From NCBI RefSeq assembly GCF_000429945.1, contig NZ_AUCV01000002.1:62001-126000 (forward strand): a DNA stretch of 64,000 nucleotides, written 5' to 3'. Shown here piece after piece: positions 9,154 through 17,675 of this stretch. The notes under the pieces were generated by a model. That model was not told the origin of the DNA. It did no database searches and saw only the letters and a program-made list of their open reading frames with translations. The stretch comes from Desulfogranum japonicum DSM 18378 (lineage in GTDB: Bacteria; Desulfobacterota; Desulfobulbia; Desulfobulbales; Desulfobulbaceae). Every line of letters begins with the position of its first letter. Position 1 is the first letter of the stretch. Position numbers and translations under genes: made by a program.

Positions 9154-9543
9154 TTAACGCTCGTGATCGTTGCCATATCCATAAAAAATGACACCGCTGG
9201 TATCAGTTTCCCGTACTTCTACACTGCGGAGAATATATCTGTCGGTATCAAGCGCAGGACGAAGTTGGGTAAATATGTATTCGGCAATATGCTCAGAGGA
9301 GGGATTCTGTTCTGTAAAGGCTTGATGATTGTTAAGATCACAATGATCAAGCGCATCAACCACGGCGTTGACTTTTCTCTTCAGCACTTTAAAATCAATG
9401 CCCATACCAAGTTCATCAAGCTTGTATGCCCTGACTGTTACTTTGACTTTCCAATTATGGCCATGTGGCTTTTCACAATTACCGGGGTAGTCACGGAGAT
9501 GGTGCCCACCCGAAAAATGGGTTCGAATGAATATATCAAACAA
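9154..9543 (-). CDS. queD: 6-carboxytetrahydropterin synthase QueD
   Basis: This 129-residue enzyme of the PTPS/QueD family turns dihydroneopterin triphosphate into 6-carboxytetrahydropterin, the second step of queuosine precursor synthesis. The zinc histidines are in HFSGGHHL and KPHGHNW. The catalytic Cys lies in GNCEKPHGH, and the glutamate-containing [10 protein letters not shown] is present near the C-terminus. The start is a TTG with AGGAG nine bases upstream. It is followed by tviB after 52 bp on the same strand. No other queuosine gene is in view. Confidence 0.9.
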   Translation of the reverse strand: MFDIFIRTHFSGGHHLRDYPGNCEKPHGHNWKVKVTVRAYKLDELGMGIDFKVLKRKVNAVVDALDHCDLNNHQAFTEQNPSSEHIAEYIFTQLRPALDTDRYILRSVEVRETDTSGVIFYGYGNDHER

Positions 9544-10025
9544 CTGAATATACTCCTGAAATAATAATTTTTATAAAAAATCTGCTTCGTAGGTGCAATT
9601 AATCCTCGACCAAGAGTTGCGTTTGACAAAATTTATCCAAAATCGTATGTCGTGGTACAACGTGGAGGCACTCAGCCCCTTAAGCAGACATACTTTGCAG
9701 GGAAAATTCCCTGTAAGATATACCCTGAAGACTTGACAGCAGCCTTGAATAATAGTTCGCAATAATGGTACATTCTACCTGGAATATCTATCATCGTACA
9801 TGTATTTTCACATTTAAAATGTACCACGATACGAATTGACATCCTTGCGGAACCAGGATGTCCAAGTTCCGGTGTTCGCGTGAACACGGCTTAAACTGGA
9901 TGCGGGTTGGTGTAAACTTGCCAAGAGATACTGTATATCCGCTTTTTCTGTAAGCCATCAACGCCGGATGTCCATCATTTTACAGGAAATACATACAATA
10001 TTAACCATCCTGCAACGAAAAGTCT
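9544..10025. other. 482-bp gap between divergent queD and trmN with adjacent hairpins
   Basis: The gap contains GACATCCT (9838-9845) pairing with AGGATGTC (9855-9862). Seven bases later CCGGTGTTC (9869-9877) pairs with GAACACGG (9882-9889) with one bulge. CTGTAA and TTACAG bracket a further segment near 9949-9986 that repeats GGATGTCC. No T-run follows these stems. I saw no preQ1 riboswitch consensus, although that would suit a queD leader. It may be a structured RNA or an operator region. Confidence 0.4.
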
Positions 10026-10772
10026 GTGTCAAAAACCACCTGCGATAGCTTATTTAACGGCGACCTGCTGTGTCACCAACATACAGATGGATATCGATTT
10101 TCCATCGATGCCGTCCTTCTTGGACACTACGTCACTACGACATACTGCAAGGGGAGAATACTTGATCTCTGCTGTGGATGCGGCATTATAGGATTGATTC
10201 TTGCCTATCGATGTACAGATGTTTCCATAACAGGCATGGAACTTCAGGTGAAATTGGCAGGACTCGCGCTAAAAAACAGCGTAGATAATGGGCTGAATGA
10301 CCGTGTTACAATTATTCAGGGAGATTTAAAGAATATCTCCGGTTACCTGGATCCGGAAAGCATACAGGCAGTGGTTTGCAATCCTCCTTATGGAAAACAG
10401 CAGGCTGGAAGAATCAATTATTCTTCGGAAGCCGCCATAGCACGCCATGAAATATCTGCCACATTGGAGGATTGCGTGCAGGCTGCATCATTTGCCGTTC
10501 AAAATCGTGGCAGAGTAATGTTTATATACCCATCGTCCCAATTACCCTTTCTGATTCAAGTTCTTTATTCAAAAAAATTAGTGCCTAAGCAAATTCAGCC
10601 GATATACAGCTATCCTGAAGCCTCTGAGGCTAAACTTGTTATTGTTGATTGTGTAAAAAATGGTGGTGAACAATGTGCACTTTTACCTCCTCTCTATATA
10701 TATTGCTGTAAAAATGGGCCTTATTCCCCAGAGGTGGCGGCAATGTACATACAATCAGAGAAGAGGGGATAA
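10026..10772 (+). CDS. trmN: tRNA1(Val) adenine-37 N6-methyltransferase (TrmN6/YfiC family)
   Basis: This is a 248-residue class I SAM-dependent methyltransferase. It has the SAM-binding motif ILDLCCGCGIIGLILA (about residues 40-55) and the catalytic NPPYGK of adenine-N6 enzymes. An early DGYRFSIDAVLLGHY matches the YfiC/TrmN6 N-terminus. The closest characterised enzyme methylates A37 of tRNA1(Val). The start is a GTG. ComM follows after 3 bp, so they are co-transcribed. The C-terminal end is cysteine-rich (YIYCCKNG) compared with E. coli YfiC. Confidence 0.85.
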   Translation: MSKTTCDSLFNGDLLCHQHTDGYRFSIDAVLLGHYVTTTYCKGRILDLCCGCGIIGLILAYRCTDVSITGMELQVKLAGLALKNSVDNGLNDRVTIIQGDLKNISGYLDPESIQAVVCNPPYGKQQAGRINYSSEAAIARHEISATLEDCVQAASFAVQNRGRVMFIYPSSQLPFLIQVLYSKKLVPKQIQPIYSYPEASEAKLVIVDCVKNGGEQCALLPPLYIYCCKNGPYSPEVAAMYIQSEKRG

Positions 10773-10775
10773 CCC

Positions 10776-12311
10776 ATGTTGGCGAAGGTACTAAGTGGCG
10801 CCGTTATAGGAGTTGACGGCCTGATGGTCGAGGTAGAAGTTGATCTTGCAAAAGGATTACCTGCATTTTCCACTGTCGGTCTTGCAGAGGGAGCCGTACG
10901 TGAGGCAAAAGACCGGGTTAAGGCAGCAATTAAAAACGGTGGGTATGCCTTTCCTGTAGGAAAAATCACTGTAAACCTCGCACCTGCCTCTGTCCGTAAA
11001 GAGGGGGCGGGTTATGACCTCCCCATTGCACTTGGAATCCTTGCTGCTGCAGGTCTCGTTGATGGTGAGAAGCTTTCCTCCGGATCAATTTTGGTAATAG
11101 GAGAACTCTCTCTTGATGGTACGGTAAAGCCCGTCCGCGGAATCCTGTCCATGACAATGGCAGCGGCAAAAAAGGGTATTAGACGTGTACTTGTACCTCT
11201 TGAAAATGCCAGTGAAGCAGCAGTTATTCCGAACGTAAAAGTTATGGGAGTTGAACATCTGTCCCAGGCTGTGGAATACCTTTGCGGCCTGAACAACATA
11301 CAGCCAACCGCGGTTGATGTGCACGAGCTTTTTCAATATCAGATTGTTCATGAAGCAGATTTCGAAGATGTAAAGGGACAGGAACATGTGAAACGAGCCC
11401 TGGAAATAGCTGCGAGCGGGGGGCACAATATTTTGATGAGTGGTCCTCCAGGCAGCGGAAAAACCATGATGGCAAGACGGTTACCGTCAATACTTCCAGA
11501 TTTTACGCTGGATGAGGCTTTGGAAACATCCAAGGTGTTTTCCACTATAGGGAATTTACCTGCCGACTATCCTCTGGTTACTGAGCGCCCCTTTCGAGCT
11601 CCACACCATACCATTTCAGATGCAGGATTAATCGGAGGTGGCCAGGTTCCACGTCCCGGCGAAGTTTCTCTTGCGCACAACGGAGTATTATTTCTCGACG
11701 AACTCCTTGAATTCAAAAAACATGTACTGGAAGTATTGCGCCAGCCCCTGGAAGATGGCATCGTCTCTATTTCCAGGGCCTCCATGAGTCTCGTTTTTCC
11801 TGCCCGTTTTATGCTTGCAGCGGCCATGAATCCATGCCCCTGTGGATATATGGGCGATCCGTTTCATGAATGTAGTTGTTCCCCCGTGCAGATTCAACGA
11901 TACAGAAGTCGACTTTCCGGTCCCCTCATGGACCGTATTGATATGCACATTGAAGTTCCAGCAGTGCAGGTGACCGAGTTGGCGGCATTACAACCAGGGG
12001 AGAATTCAGCTGCAATCCGTTCACGGGTTAATAGTGCAAGGTGTTTGCAAAAACAACGGTTTGCTGAAATTTCCGGTGTAAACTGCAATGCCCAGATGCG
12101 GCCCAGAGAAGTGACGAAATTCTGTAAACTCGACAGCGTTGGCACTCGTCTTCTTGAAGGGGCTGTAAAACAGCTTGGCCTTTCGGCACGGGCTCACAAC
12201 AGAATCCTGAAAATTGCCAGAACCGTAGCTGATCTAGCAGGCAAAAAAAATATTGACTCCACTTCACTGGGAGAAGCTATACAATATAGAAGGATGCGAT
12301 ACGAAAAGTAG
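10776..12311 (+). CDS. comM: ComM/YifB-type Mg-chelatase-like AAA+ ATPase
   Basis: This 511-residue protein has the full YifB/ComM layout. An N-terminal Lon-protease-like fold (DLAKGLPAFSTVGL, GAGYDLPIALGILAAAG) precedes the AAA+ core with Walker A GPPGSGKTMMARRLP and Walker B LFLDELLEF. A cysteine cluster (MNPCPCGYMGD, HECSC) and a C-terminal Mg_chelatase helical part (LGLSARAHNRILKIARTVADL) follow. ComM is a hexameric helicase that drives branch migration when single-stranded DNA integrates during transformation. A competence-type ComEA relative occurs at 44686-45201, though far away. Confidence 0.93.
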   Translation: MLAKVLSGAVIGVDGLMVEVEVDLAKGLPAFSTVGLAEGAVREAKDRVKAAIKNGGYAFPVGKITVNLAPASVRKEGAGYDLPIALGILAAAGLVDGEKLSSGSILVIGELSLDGTVKPVRGILSMTMAAAKKGIRRVLVPLENASEAAVIPNVKVMGVEHLSQAVEYLCGLNNIQPTAVDVHELFQYQIVHEADFEDVKGQEHVKRALEIAASGGHNILMSGPPGSGKTMMARRLPSILPDFTLDEALETSKVFSTIGNLPADYPLVTERPFRAPHHTISDAGLIGGGQVPRPGEVSLAHNGVLFLDELLEFKKHVLEVLRQPLEDGIVSISRASMSLVFPARFMLAAAMNPCPCGYMGDPFHECSCSPVQIQRYRSRLSGPLMDRIDMHIEVPAVQVTELAALQPGENSAAIRSRVNSARCLQKQRFAEISGVNCNAQMRPREVTKFCKLDSVGTRLLEGAVKQLGLSARAHNRILKIARTVADLAGKKNIDSTSLGEAIQYRRMRYEK

Positions 12312-12490
12312 AAACCGGCAAAAGATGCTGCTTGAGCTACTGGCATTTTCTAAGAGCAATTTTTGCAGCATTTACTCATTAGCAGGCAAGTGCAGACTTC
12401 ACTGGTTCACCGCAGCCAAATATTCGGTGGCTTGCATCTACTGTGAAATATACCCGCGAGAAATCCGGGATAGCTGAAGAGGTGGTTTTT

Positions 12491-15067
12491 ATGGCTGGCT
12501 CAACGATGAACCGGCAAACGGCGATTTCTCCCTTTCCACTTTTTAAGCTGGTCACCATCATCGTTCTTTCCTTGATGTTGATCGCGCTGATTTTTTATAC
12601 CTGTGATATTGCCGCAATTTCCATCGAGCAACGGCAGCTTAAACATCTTACCCATGACCTGGCCAATAAAATTGATACTTTTTTGTTGGACTATTTTACC
12701 GATTCGGCTACGGAACTTGCAAAATCCCAAGTGGTCATTGATGCATGTACCAATAGAACACTACCTGAAAATGAACAGTTGTTAAGCGTTTTGAATGCTT
12801 CCCGTACAGTACTTGGAGTGTCGTTTGTTTATGTCATGGATAGTAACGGCAACGTGATTGGAAGTTCAGTCGATGAAAAAGGTTTCAGTCTCGCAGGGCA
12901 CAATTACGCTTTCAGACCATATTTTACCCGCTCTATGGCGGGCGCTGCGTCACAATTTCCTGCCATTGGTATCACAACAATGACTAAAGGGGTGTATTTC
13001 AGTGCACCGATATATGCTGATTCTTCAAAACTTCCTTGCGGTGCACTGGTAATAAAAACCAAACCACACAGCACAGATAATTTTTTCCATAAAATCCAAG
13101 GGACCATTGAAACTCTGCTTCTCTCTCCAGATGGTGTTGTCTTCAGTGCATCGCGACCTGACTGGATTTTTTCGCTCGCCACGCCCATAACCGATGAACA
13201 GGCCATCAGGCTGAAACAAAGCCGTCAGTTTATGGGACAGGAATTACCTGTGTTGCCATTCGACATCTCCAAGACAATTATCCATTATGATGATATCCGG
13301 GCAGTTACTGCCAGCGATAGTTTACAAATAACCGGGTGGAGGGTGGTTACCATTGGTCACACTTCTTTTCCTCTCGTTATTGCCCTGACGATCTCTTCCT
13401 TGATAGTTATTCTGCTGGGATTAGCAGTAAGCAATGTGGTGCATGCACACCGGGAGCAAACTTTACAAGAAAGAATACGCCTTGGAATGATTCACAATAC
13501 AGAAGTTGAAGCAGAACGGCGAAAAACACAGCAGGAACTGGAAATTATCTTCAGTACCATTCTCGTTGGAATCGCCCTTGTCAGGGATAACCGTCTTGTT
13601 CAGGTCAACCAGAGGTTATGCGACATGCTTGGTTACAGCATGCATGAAATTGCAAAGAGCAATGTTCGTAATTTTTTTATCAGCAAGGAAGCATTCAGGC
13701 AATTTATCCGTAATCACTATCAAACATTGCCTCACTCCGTTGTAGAACAGGTAGAGTGTTATCTTCAAAAGAAAGATGGTACATTTATCCCCTGCATGAT
13801 CAGTGGTAAAACACTACAGCCAACAGATCCATCCCGGGGGTCTGTCTGGGTGATTGAAGATCTGAGTAAACGTAAGGAAATAGAAAAAGCCCTTGATGCT
13901 GCCAGAGAACAGGCTGAAAGTGCTAATGTTGCTAAAAGTGCTTTTTTGGCTAACATGAGTCATGAGATCCGTACTCCCATGAATGGGATAATCGGGCTGA
14001 CAAAACTGGTACGGCAAGGAGTGCAAAAAGAAGATCTTCAGAACCATTTGGATCTTATTCTTCGTGCCGCTCACCGCCTTCTTTCAATCATTAATGATAT
14101 TCTTGACTTTTCCAAACTGGAAGCCGGACGCTATGAAGTGCAGTGTTCTTCATTCGATCCCAGGGAAACGATGACGGAAATACTGACTCCCTTTCAGGTA
14201 CTTGCTGATGTGAAAAATATTGATCTTGTCTGGAGTGTGGACACTGCCGTGCCCGGCACCATATATACAGACCAAAACAAAATGATGCAAATCATTACCA
14301 ATCTGGTGGATAATGCTATCAAATTCACCAATGAAGGAGAAGTTCGCATAGCGGTTAGCTTTCGGAAGCGTTACCCTCCATCCAGTAGGTACCTTTTTAT
14401 TGAAGTAGGAGATACCGGCATTGGGATACCAAGAGAGCATTATGACTCTATTTTTCAAGCTTTTTCACAGGTAGATTCTTCATTTTCAAGGGGAACAGGG
14501 GGAAGCGGACTTGGACTTTCAATAACCAAAGGGCTGGTTCATATGCTCGGTGGGGATCTTTGGTTCGATAGTGAACAAGGACGAGGCTCACGTTTCTATT
14601 TCACATTACCCATTTCAGAACCTGACGAAAAAATAGAAGGGGAGTTTGTCACAAACAAAGAACGCGAACAGGATGACGTTCAGCAGGAAAAAGCAGGCAA
14701 GCAGATACTGGTATGTGAAGATGAATATATAAATACCGTCTTGATTTGCACATTACTTGAGGATGCAGGGTATCAGGTGTCTGTCGCCGCAAATGGGTTT
14801 GAAGCAGTGAGAAAATGGAAAAAAAAGAAATTCAACTGTATAATAATGGATATTCAGATGCCAGGAATGGACGGATTTGAGGCAGCAAGGCGCATTCGAA
14901 ATATGGAGACGGACGGTGGACATACCCCCATCATCGCTATGACAGCTAACGCAACAGAGGCGGATCGTAAAGCGTGTCTGCAAGCTGGAATGGATTACTA
15001 TCTGCCAAAACCAATAGATGGTCAGGAAGTTTTGGATCTCATTCAACAGTGTATAAAAAAACCTTAG
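12491..15067 (+). CDS. Membrane hybrid histidine kinase (dCache-PAS-HisKA-HATPase-REC)
   Basis: This is an 858-residue sensor kinase. A first membrane helix near 20-40 is followed by a periplasmic double-Cache sensor (about 45-285; FVYVMDSNGNVIGSS, FRPYFTRSMAG, GVYFSAPIY). A second helix near 290-315 leads to a PAS domain (about 345-460). HisKA has His491 (NMSHEIRTPMNG), and the ATPase domain has DNAIKFTNEG and GTGGSGLGLSI. The C-terminal receiver has Asp787 (IIMDIQMPGMDG). Cache folds bind small organic acids or amino acids. The ATG at 12491 is preferred over the upstream GTG because GAGGTGG precedes it. The next gene starts four bases after the stop. Confidence 0.9.
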   Translation: MAGSTMNRQTAISPFPLFKLVTIIVLSLMLIALIFYTCDIAAISIEQRQLKHLTHDLANKIDTFLLDYFTDSATELAKSQVVIDACTNRTLPENEQLLSVLNASRTVLGVSFVYVMDSNGNVIGSSVDEKGFSLAGHNYAFRPYFTRSMAGAASQFPAIGITTMTKGVYFSAPIYADSSKLPCGALVIKTKPHSTDNFFHKIQGTIETLLLSPDGVVFSASRPDWIFSLATPITDEQAIRLKQSRQFMGQELPVLPFDISKTIIHYDDIRAVTASDSLQITGWRVVTIGHTSFPLVIALTISSLIVILLGLAVSNVVHAHREQTLQERIRLGMIHNTEVEAERRKTQQELEIIFSTILVGIALVRDNRLVQVNQRLCDMLGYSMHEIAKSNVRNFFISKEAFRQFIRNHYQTLPHSVVEQVECYLQKKDGTFIPCMISGKTLQPTDPSRGSVWVIEDLSKRKEIEKALDAAREQAESANVAKSAFLANMSHEIRTPMNGIIGLTKLVRQGVQKEDLQNHLDLILRAAHRLLSIINDILDFSKLEAGRYEVQCSSFDPRETMTEILTPFQVLADVKNIDLVWSVDTAVPGTIYTDQNKMMQIITNLVDNAIKFTNEGEVRIAVSFRKRYPPSSRYLFIEVGDTGIGIPREHYDSIFQAFSQVDSSFSRGTGGSGLGLSITKGLVHMLGGDLWFDSEQGRGSRFYFTLPISEPDEKIEGEFVTNKEREQDDVQQEKAGKQILVCEDEYINTVLICTLLEDAGYQVSVAANGFEAVRKWKKKKFNCIIMDIQMPGMDGFEAARRIRNMETDGGHTPIIAMTANATEADRKACLQAGMDYYLPKPIDGQEVLDLIQQCIKKP

Positions 15068-15071
15068 TAAT

Positions 15072-16802
15072 ATGAAAACATTTAGGGATGCTCCGGATTT
15101 GAAGCGTGGGATAAGCGTTTGTGTTCTTTTTATTAGCATCGGTGCGATTTGCTACTTTTTAACTACTAATTTACGTCCGGTGCCTGATCCCGCAGAACTC
15201 CTTCCACCTTCAACGGTTGCTTTACTCAAGTGGAACAATTTTGCTAAATCTTTTGAACGGTTCAAAACATCTCCTGTCGGCAAAAAGCTACTTGACAGGG
15301 ATCTTGCAGATGACCTTGAATTATGTGGAATATGTCTGACATCGCAGCTGCAAATACAGAGGCTTGCTGATACTATAGAAAAAATCAGCAATCATTCGCT
15401 CTTCCCCATGTTACTCGGAAAACGAGCCTCTGTGGCGCTCCTTCCTCCTGCACATGACAATTTGGATATTTCTGAGTTTCTAGAGCAGAACCTTGTCTTC
15501 ATGGCAGAAGTGAAAGGACCTTTTGCTGAGTATGCCATAAGACAGCGCCTTACCAGTTATATCACTTCCAATCCAGAGTTATTTCAAGGTATTGAGGTGA
15601 ATCAGATCACCATGCGAGATGGTCAGCATGCCTATTTTGCCCTGATTGACCGAATGCTGGTAGCTGCAGGCAGTAAAAAAGTGATACAACGCTGCCTGCA
15701 GGTCTATAAGGATCGATTGATAAGGCCAAGGGTAAGTCTTATCCAGGACCACACGTATACCCGGCTCAAACAATACACTCCAGAGCAGGAGGTGTGTTTC
15801 ATGTATATCAATCCTGGATTTGAAAAAAATGGCTGGCAGTTGGCGCATTTTTTGCCTAGACAGGGGGCTGGCTTTTTAGGCCCAGATACAAGGTTTTTAT
15901 TCTTGCACCAAAAAAATAAAGACCGGGACCATTTTTCGTTTGTTGCTGCAGGCATTCCTCAAGAAGCTGACACACTATTCAAGAAATATTTTGCGGCAAC
16001 CCCGAAAGTTCATCAGCATCTTAGCATGATAGATGCAAATGCGTCTGCTTATTTATGGACAAACTGGTTTGATCTGCAAAGTCTCTGGCAAGGGTTGTCT
16101 GAGACATCTGAAATGCAGACGGCAGCCATCCTGTTTTATGTTAACAATATAGTCCAGGACCATACTGGTTTAGACATGGAAACGTTAACAGGAATGTTTG
16201 GTGATGAATTGGGATTGTTAATAACTGATTTTCCGTCAACTGACTTTGCAACCGTTCCCATGATTTGCCTGCAGATCAAAATAAAGGACTCTCATGCAGT
16301 TCGCCGACTTCTCAGAAAGATGCTTGTAAATGTCCCCTCGCGTTCTGTTGTCGTTGAAGGAGTCCCCGGTACGTCTCTTGTACTGGCTAATGGATTGATT
16401 GAACCGACGTATCTTTTCTACGAAGATTACCTGGTTATTGCCGATAGTGCTGAACTTATTCGGCATTGGGTAGGTACACAGAAGAAAAAGATGGTGGCGA
16501 GTACAGAGTTCAAGATGGTTGAAAACGGTCTTCTCTCTACTAACAATTTTCTTTCCTATGCACGAATTGACAAGGTAAACAATGGACTGGAAAAAATGTT
16601 GCAATGGACATTGTACAGCCTGAATCAGGCAGAATGGATTACCTTGCAACAAGCTGCTTTTATTCAGGATGAAGTTGTAAAAACACTCTTTGAAAGCCTG
16701 CAGGCCGTACGTAGCCAGGGTATTCGAGTGGTAATGAAAGATGATGTTTTACTTGGTGAACTCAATTTATACTCACCGCAGACCATACGAAATACAAAAT
16801 AA
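15072..16802 (+). CDS. Membrane-anchored DUF3352-like protein of unknown function
   Basis: This 576-residue protein has one N-terminal helix (ISVCVLFISIGAICYFL), which anchors a large domain outside the cytoplasm. The start of that domain (ELLPPSTVALLKWNNFAKSF, then SPVGKKL) has the pattern of loose DUF3352-type proteins, in which a lipid- or protein-binding role has been guessed but not shown. No catalytic motif was seen. It begins four bases after the hybrid kinase stop, so the two are probably one operon. Acting as an envelope-side accessory to the sensor is an inference from position only. Confidence 0.7.
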   Translation: MKTFRDAPDLKRGISVCVLFISIGAICYFLTTNLRPVPDPAELLPPSTVALLKWNNFAKSFERFKTSPVGKKLLDRDLADDLELCGICLTSQLQIQRLADTIEKISNHSLFPMLLGKRASVALLPPAHDNLDISEFLEQNLVFMAEVKGPFAEYAIRQRLTSYITSNPELFQGIEVNQITMRDGQHAYFALIDRMLVAAGSKKVIQRCLQVYKDRLIRPRVSLIQDHTYTRLKQYTPEQEVCFMYINPGFEKNGWQLAHFLPRQGAGFLGPDTRFLFLHQKNKDRDHFSFVAAGIPQEADTLFKKYFAATPKVHQHLSMIDANASAYLWTNWFDLQSLWQGLSETSEMQTAAILFYVNNIVQDHTGLDMETLTGMFGDELGLLITDFPSTDFATVPMICLQIKIKDSHAVRRLLRKMLVNVPSRSVVVEGVPGTSLVLANGLIEPTYLFYEDYLVIADSAELIRHWVGTQKKKMVASTEFKMVENGLLSTNNFLSYARIDKVNNGLEKMLQWTLYSLNQAEWITLQQAAFIQDEVVKTLFESLQAVRSQGIRVVMKDDVLLGELNLYSPQTIRNTK

Positions 16803-16997
16803 TAGAACTCTAGTCTGGTGCAAAATTTCTATTTGTGAAAAGGCACCTGCTGAGAAAAGAATGATAAAATAATGACATGCCAGTTACTGATACTGTTTGA
16901 CCATATACAGACTTGCTTAAATTGTATTTGAATGGTAGGTGAACGGTTTTATTTTTTCTTTGCTGATTTTTACCTTTATGCATTACACGTAAAAAAT

Positions 16998-17375
16998 ATG
17001 GATAATATTGTTGAAGAGTTACAAAAAGTTCTGCCATTGAAACCTGTGACTACTGTAGGTGATGTAGTTGTTGTCGCTGGCAAAGATCCCGAATTTATCA
17101 CCTATGCGATGATTTTGGCCATTGAGCGTGATACGACGCGTAAAAATGAATGGTGGCATGTTACAATGCAATTATTGGGTATTCCTTTGCAGAAAGTTAC
17201 CTGGACATTACGAACGCCTCAATTCACAGGGGAGGAAACTTTCACCATGGGCGGTAAGGCACGCTTTATCCAGGCTTTGCAGTTTGATTTTGATATACCC
17301 CCTGAAGGTCCAAAGCCTGAAATTCCCCAGGGAGAAAGTAAAAAATCTCCCGTTGCACTTCGCATAGTTAAGTAA
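16998..17375 (+). CDS. Conserved-looking hypothetical protein upstream of HPr
   Basis: I do not recognise this 125-residue soluble protein. The frame opens at 16932, but the ATG at 16998 gives a more natural N-terminus (MDNIVEELQKVLPLKP). The middle (VGDVVVVAGKDPEFITYAMI, EWWHVTMQLLGIPLQKVTWTLR) reads like a beta-rich small domain, and the tail is proline-rich. It ends 10 bp before the HPr gene, which implies co-transcription with the PTS genes. It could be a partner of that system, but nothing in the sequence proves it. Confidence 0.7.
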   Translation: MDNIVEELQKVLPLKPVTTVGDVVVVAGKDPEFITYAMILAIERDTTRKNEWWHVTMQLLGIPLQKVTWTLRTPQFTGEETFTMGGKARFIQALQFDFDIPPEGPKPEIPQGESKKSPVALRIVK

Positions 17376-17385
17376 CACTATAATA

Positions 17386-17664
17386 ATGGAGACTCATAGA
17401 ACGATTCTGGTAGCCAATCAGCAGGGTGTGCATGGTCGTGTTGCCACCATGCTTGCCAAAATTGCAGTAGCCTATGACGGCGAAGTTTTACTGCAATATA
17501 AAAATGAAATCGTTTCCTGCTGCTCTATTCTAGATGTCCTCAGTCTCGGACTTACACAGGGAAGTGAGATTAAGGTTACCGCCCACGGAGAAAAAGCCGA
17601 GGAAACACTGGACAAAATCAGTCAAATTCTGACCAGTGCAACTGACCCACAACCAGACAACTAA
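17386..17664 (+). CDS. HPr-family phosphocarrier protein
   Basis: This is a 92-residue HPr domain. The phosphorylated histidine is His16 in GVHGRVATML, and the regulatory-serine region reads SCCSILDVLSLGL, so an HPr kinase site may exist. It accepts phosphate from enzyme I, encoded 11 bp downstream. No sugar-specific EII gene is in the window. In Desulfobacterota such HPr/EI pairs often serve regulation or a mannose-type EIIA rather than sugar uptake, so the role here is inferred. Confidence 0.92.
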   Translation: METHRTILVANQQGVHGRVATMLAKIAVAYDGEVLLQYKNEIVSCCSILDVLSLGLTQGSEIKVTAHGEKAEETLDKISQILTSATDPQPDN

Positions 17665-17675
17665 TCTGTTTATTC

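Noticed and set aside
9102-9194. 31-residue N-terminal extension of tviB
   Set aside because: It would overlap queD, has low-complexity sequence, and relatives start near the ATG at 9101.
12443-12490. GTG start giving a longer hybrid kinase
   Set aside because: The ATG at 12491 has a clear ribosome site and places the first membrane helix at the usual distance from the N-terminus.
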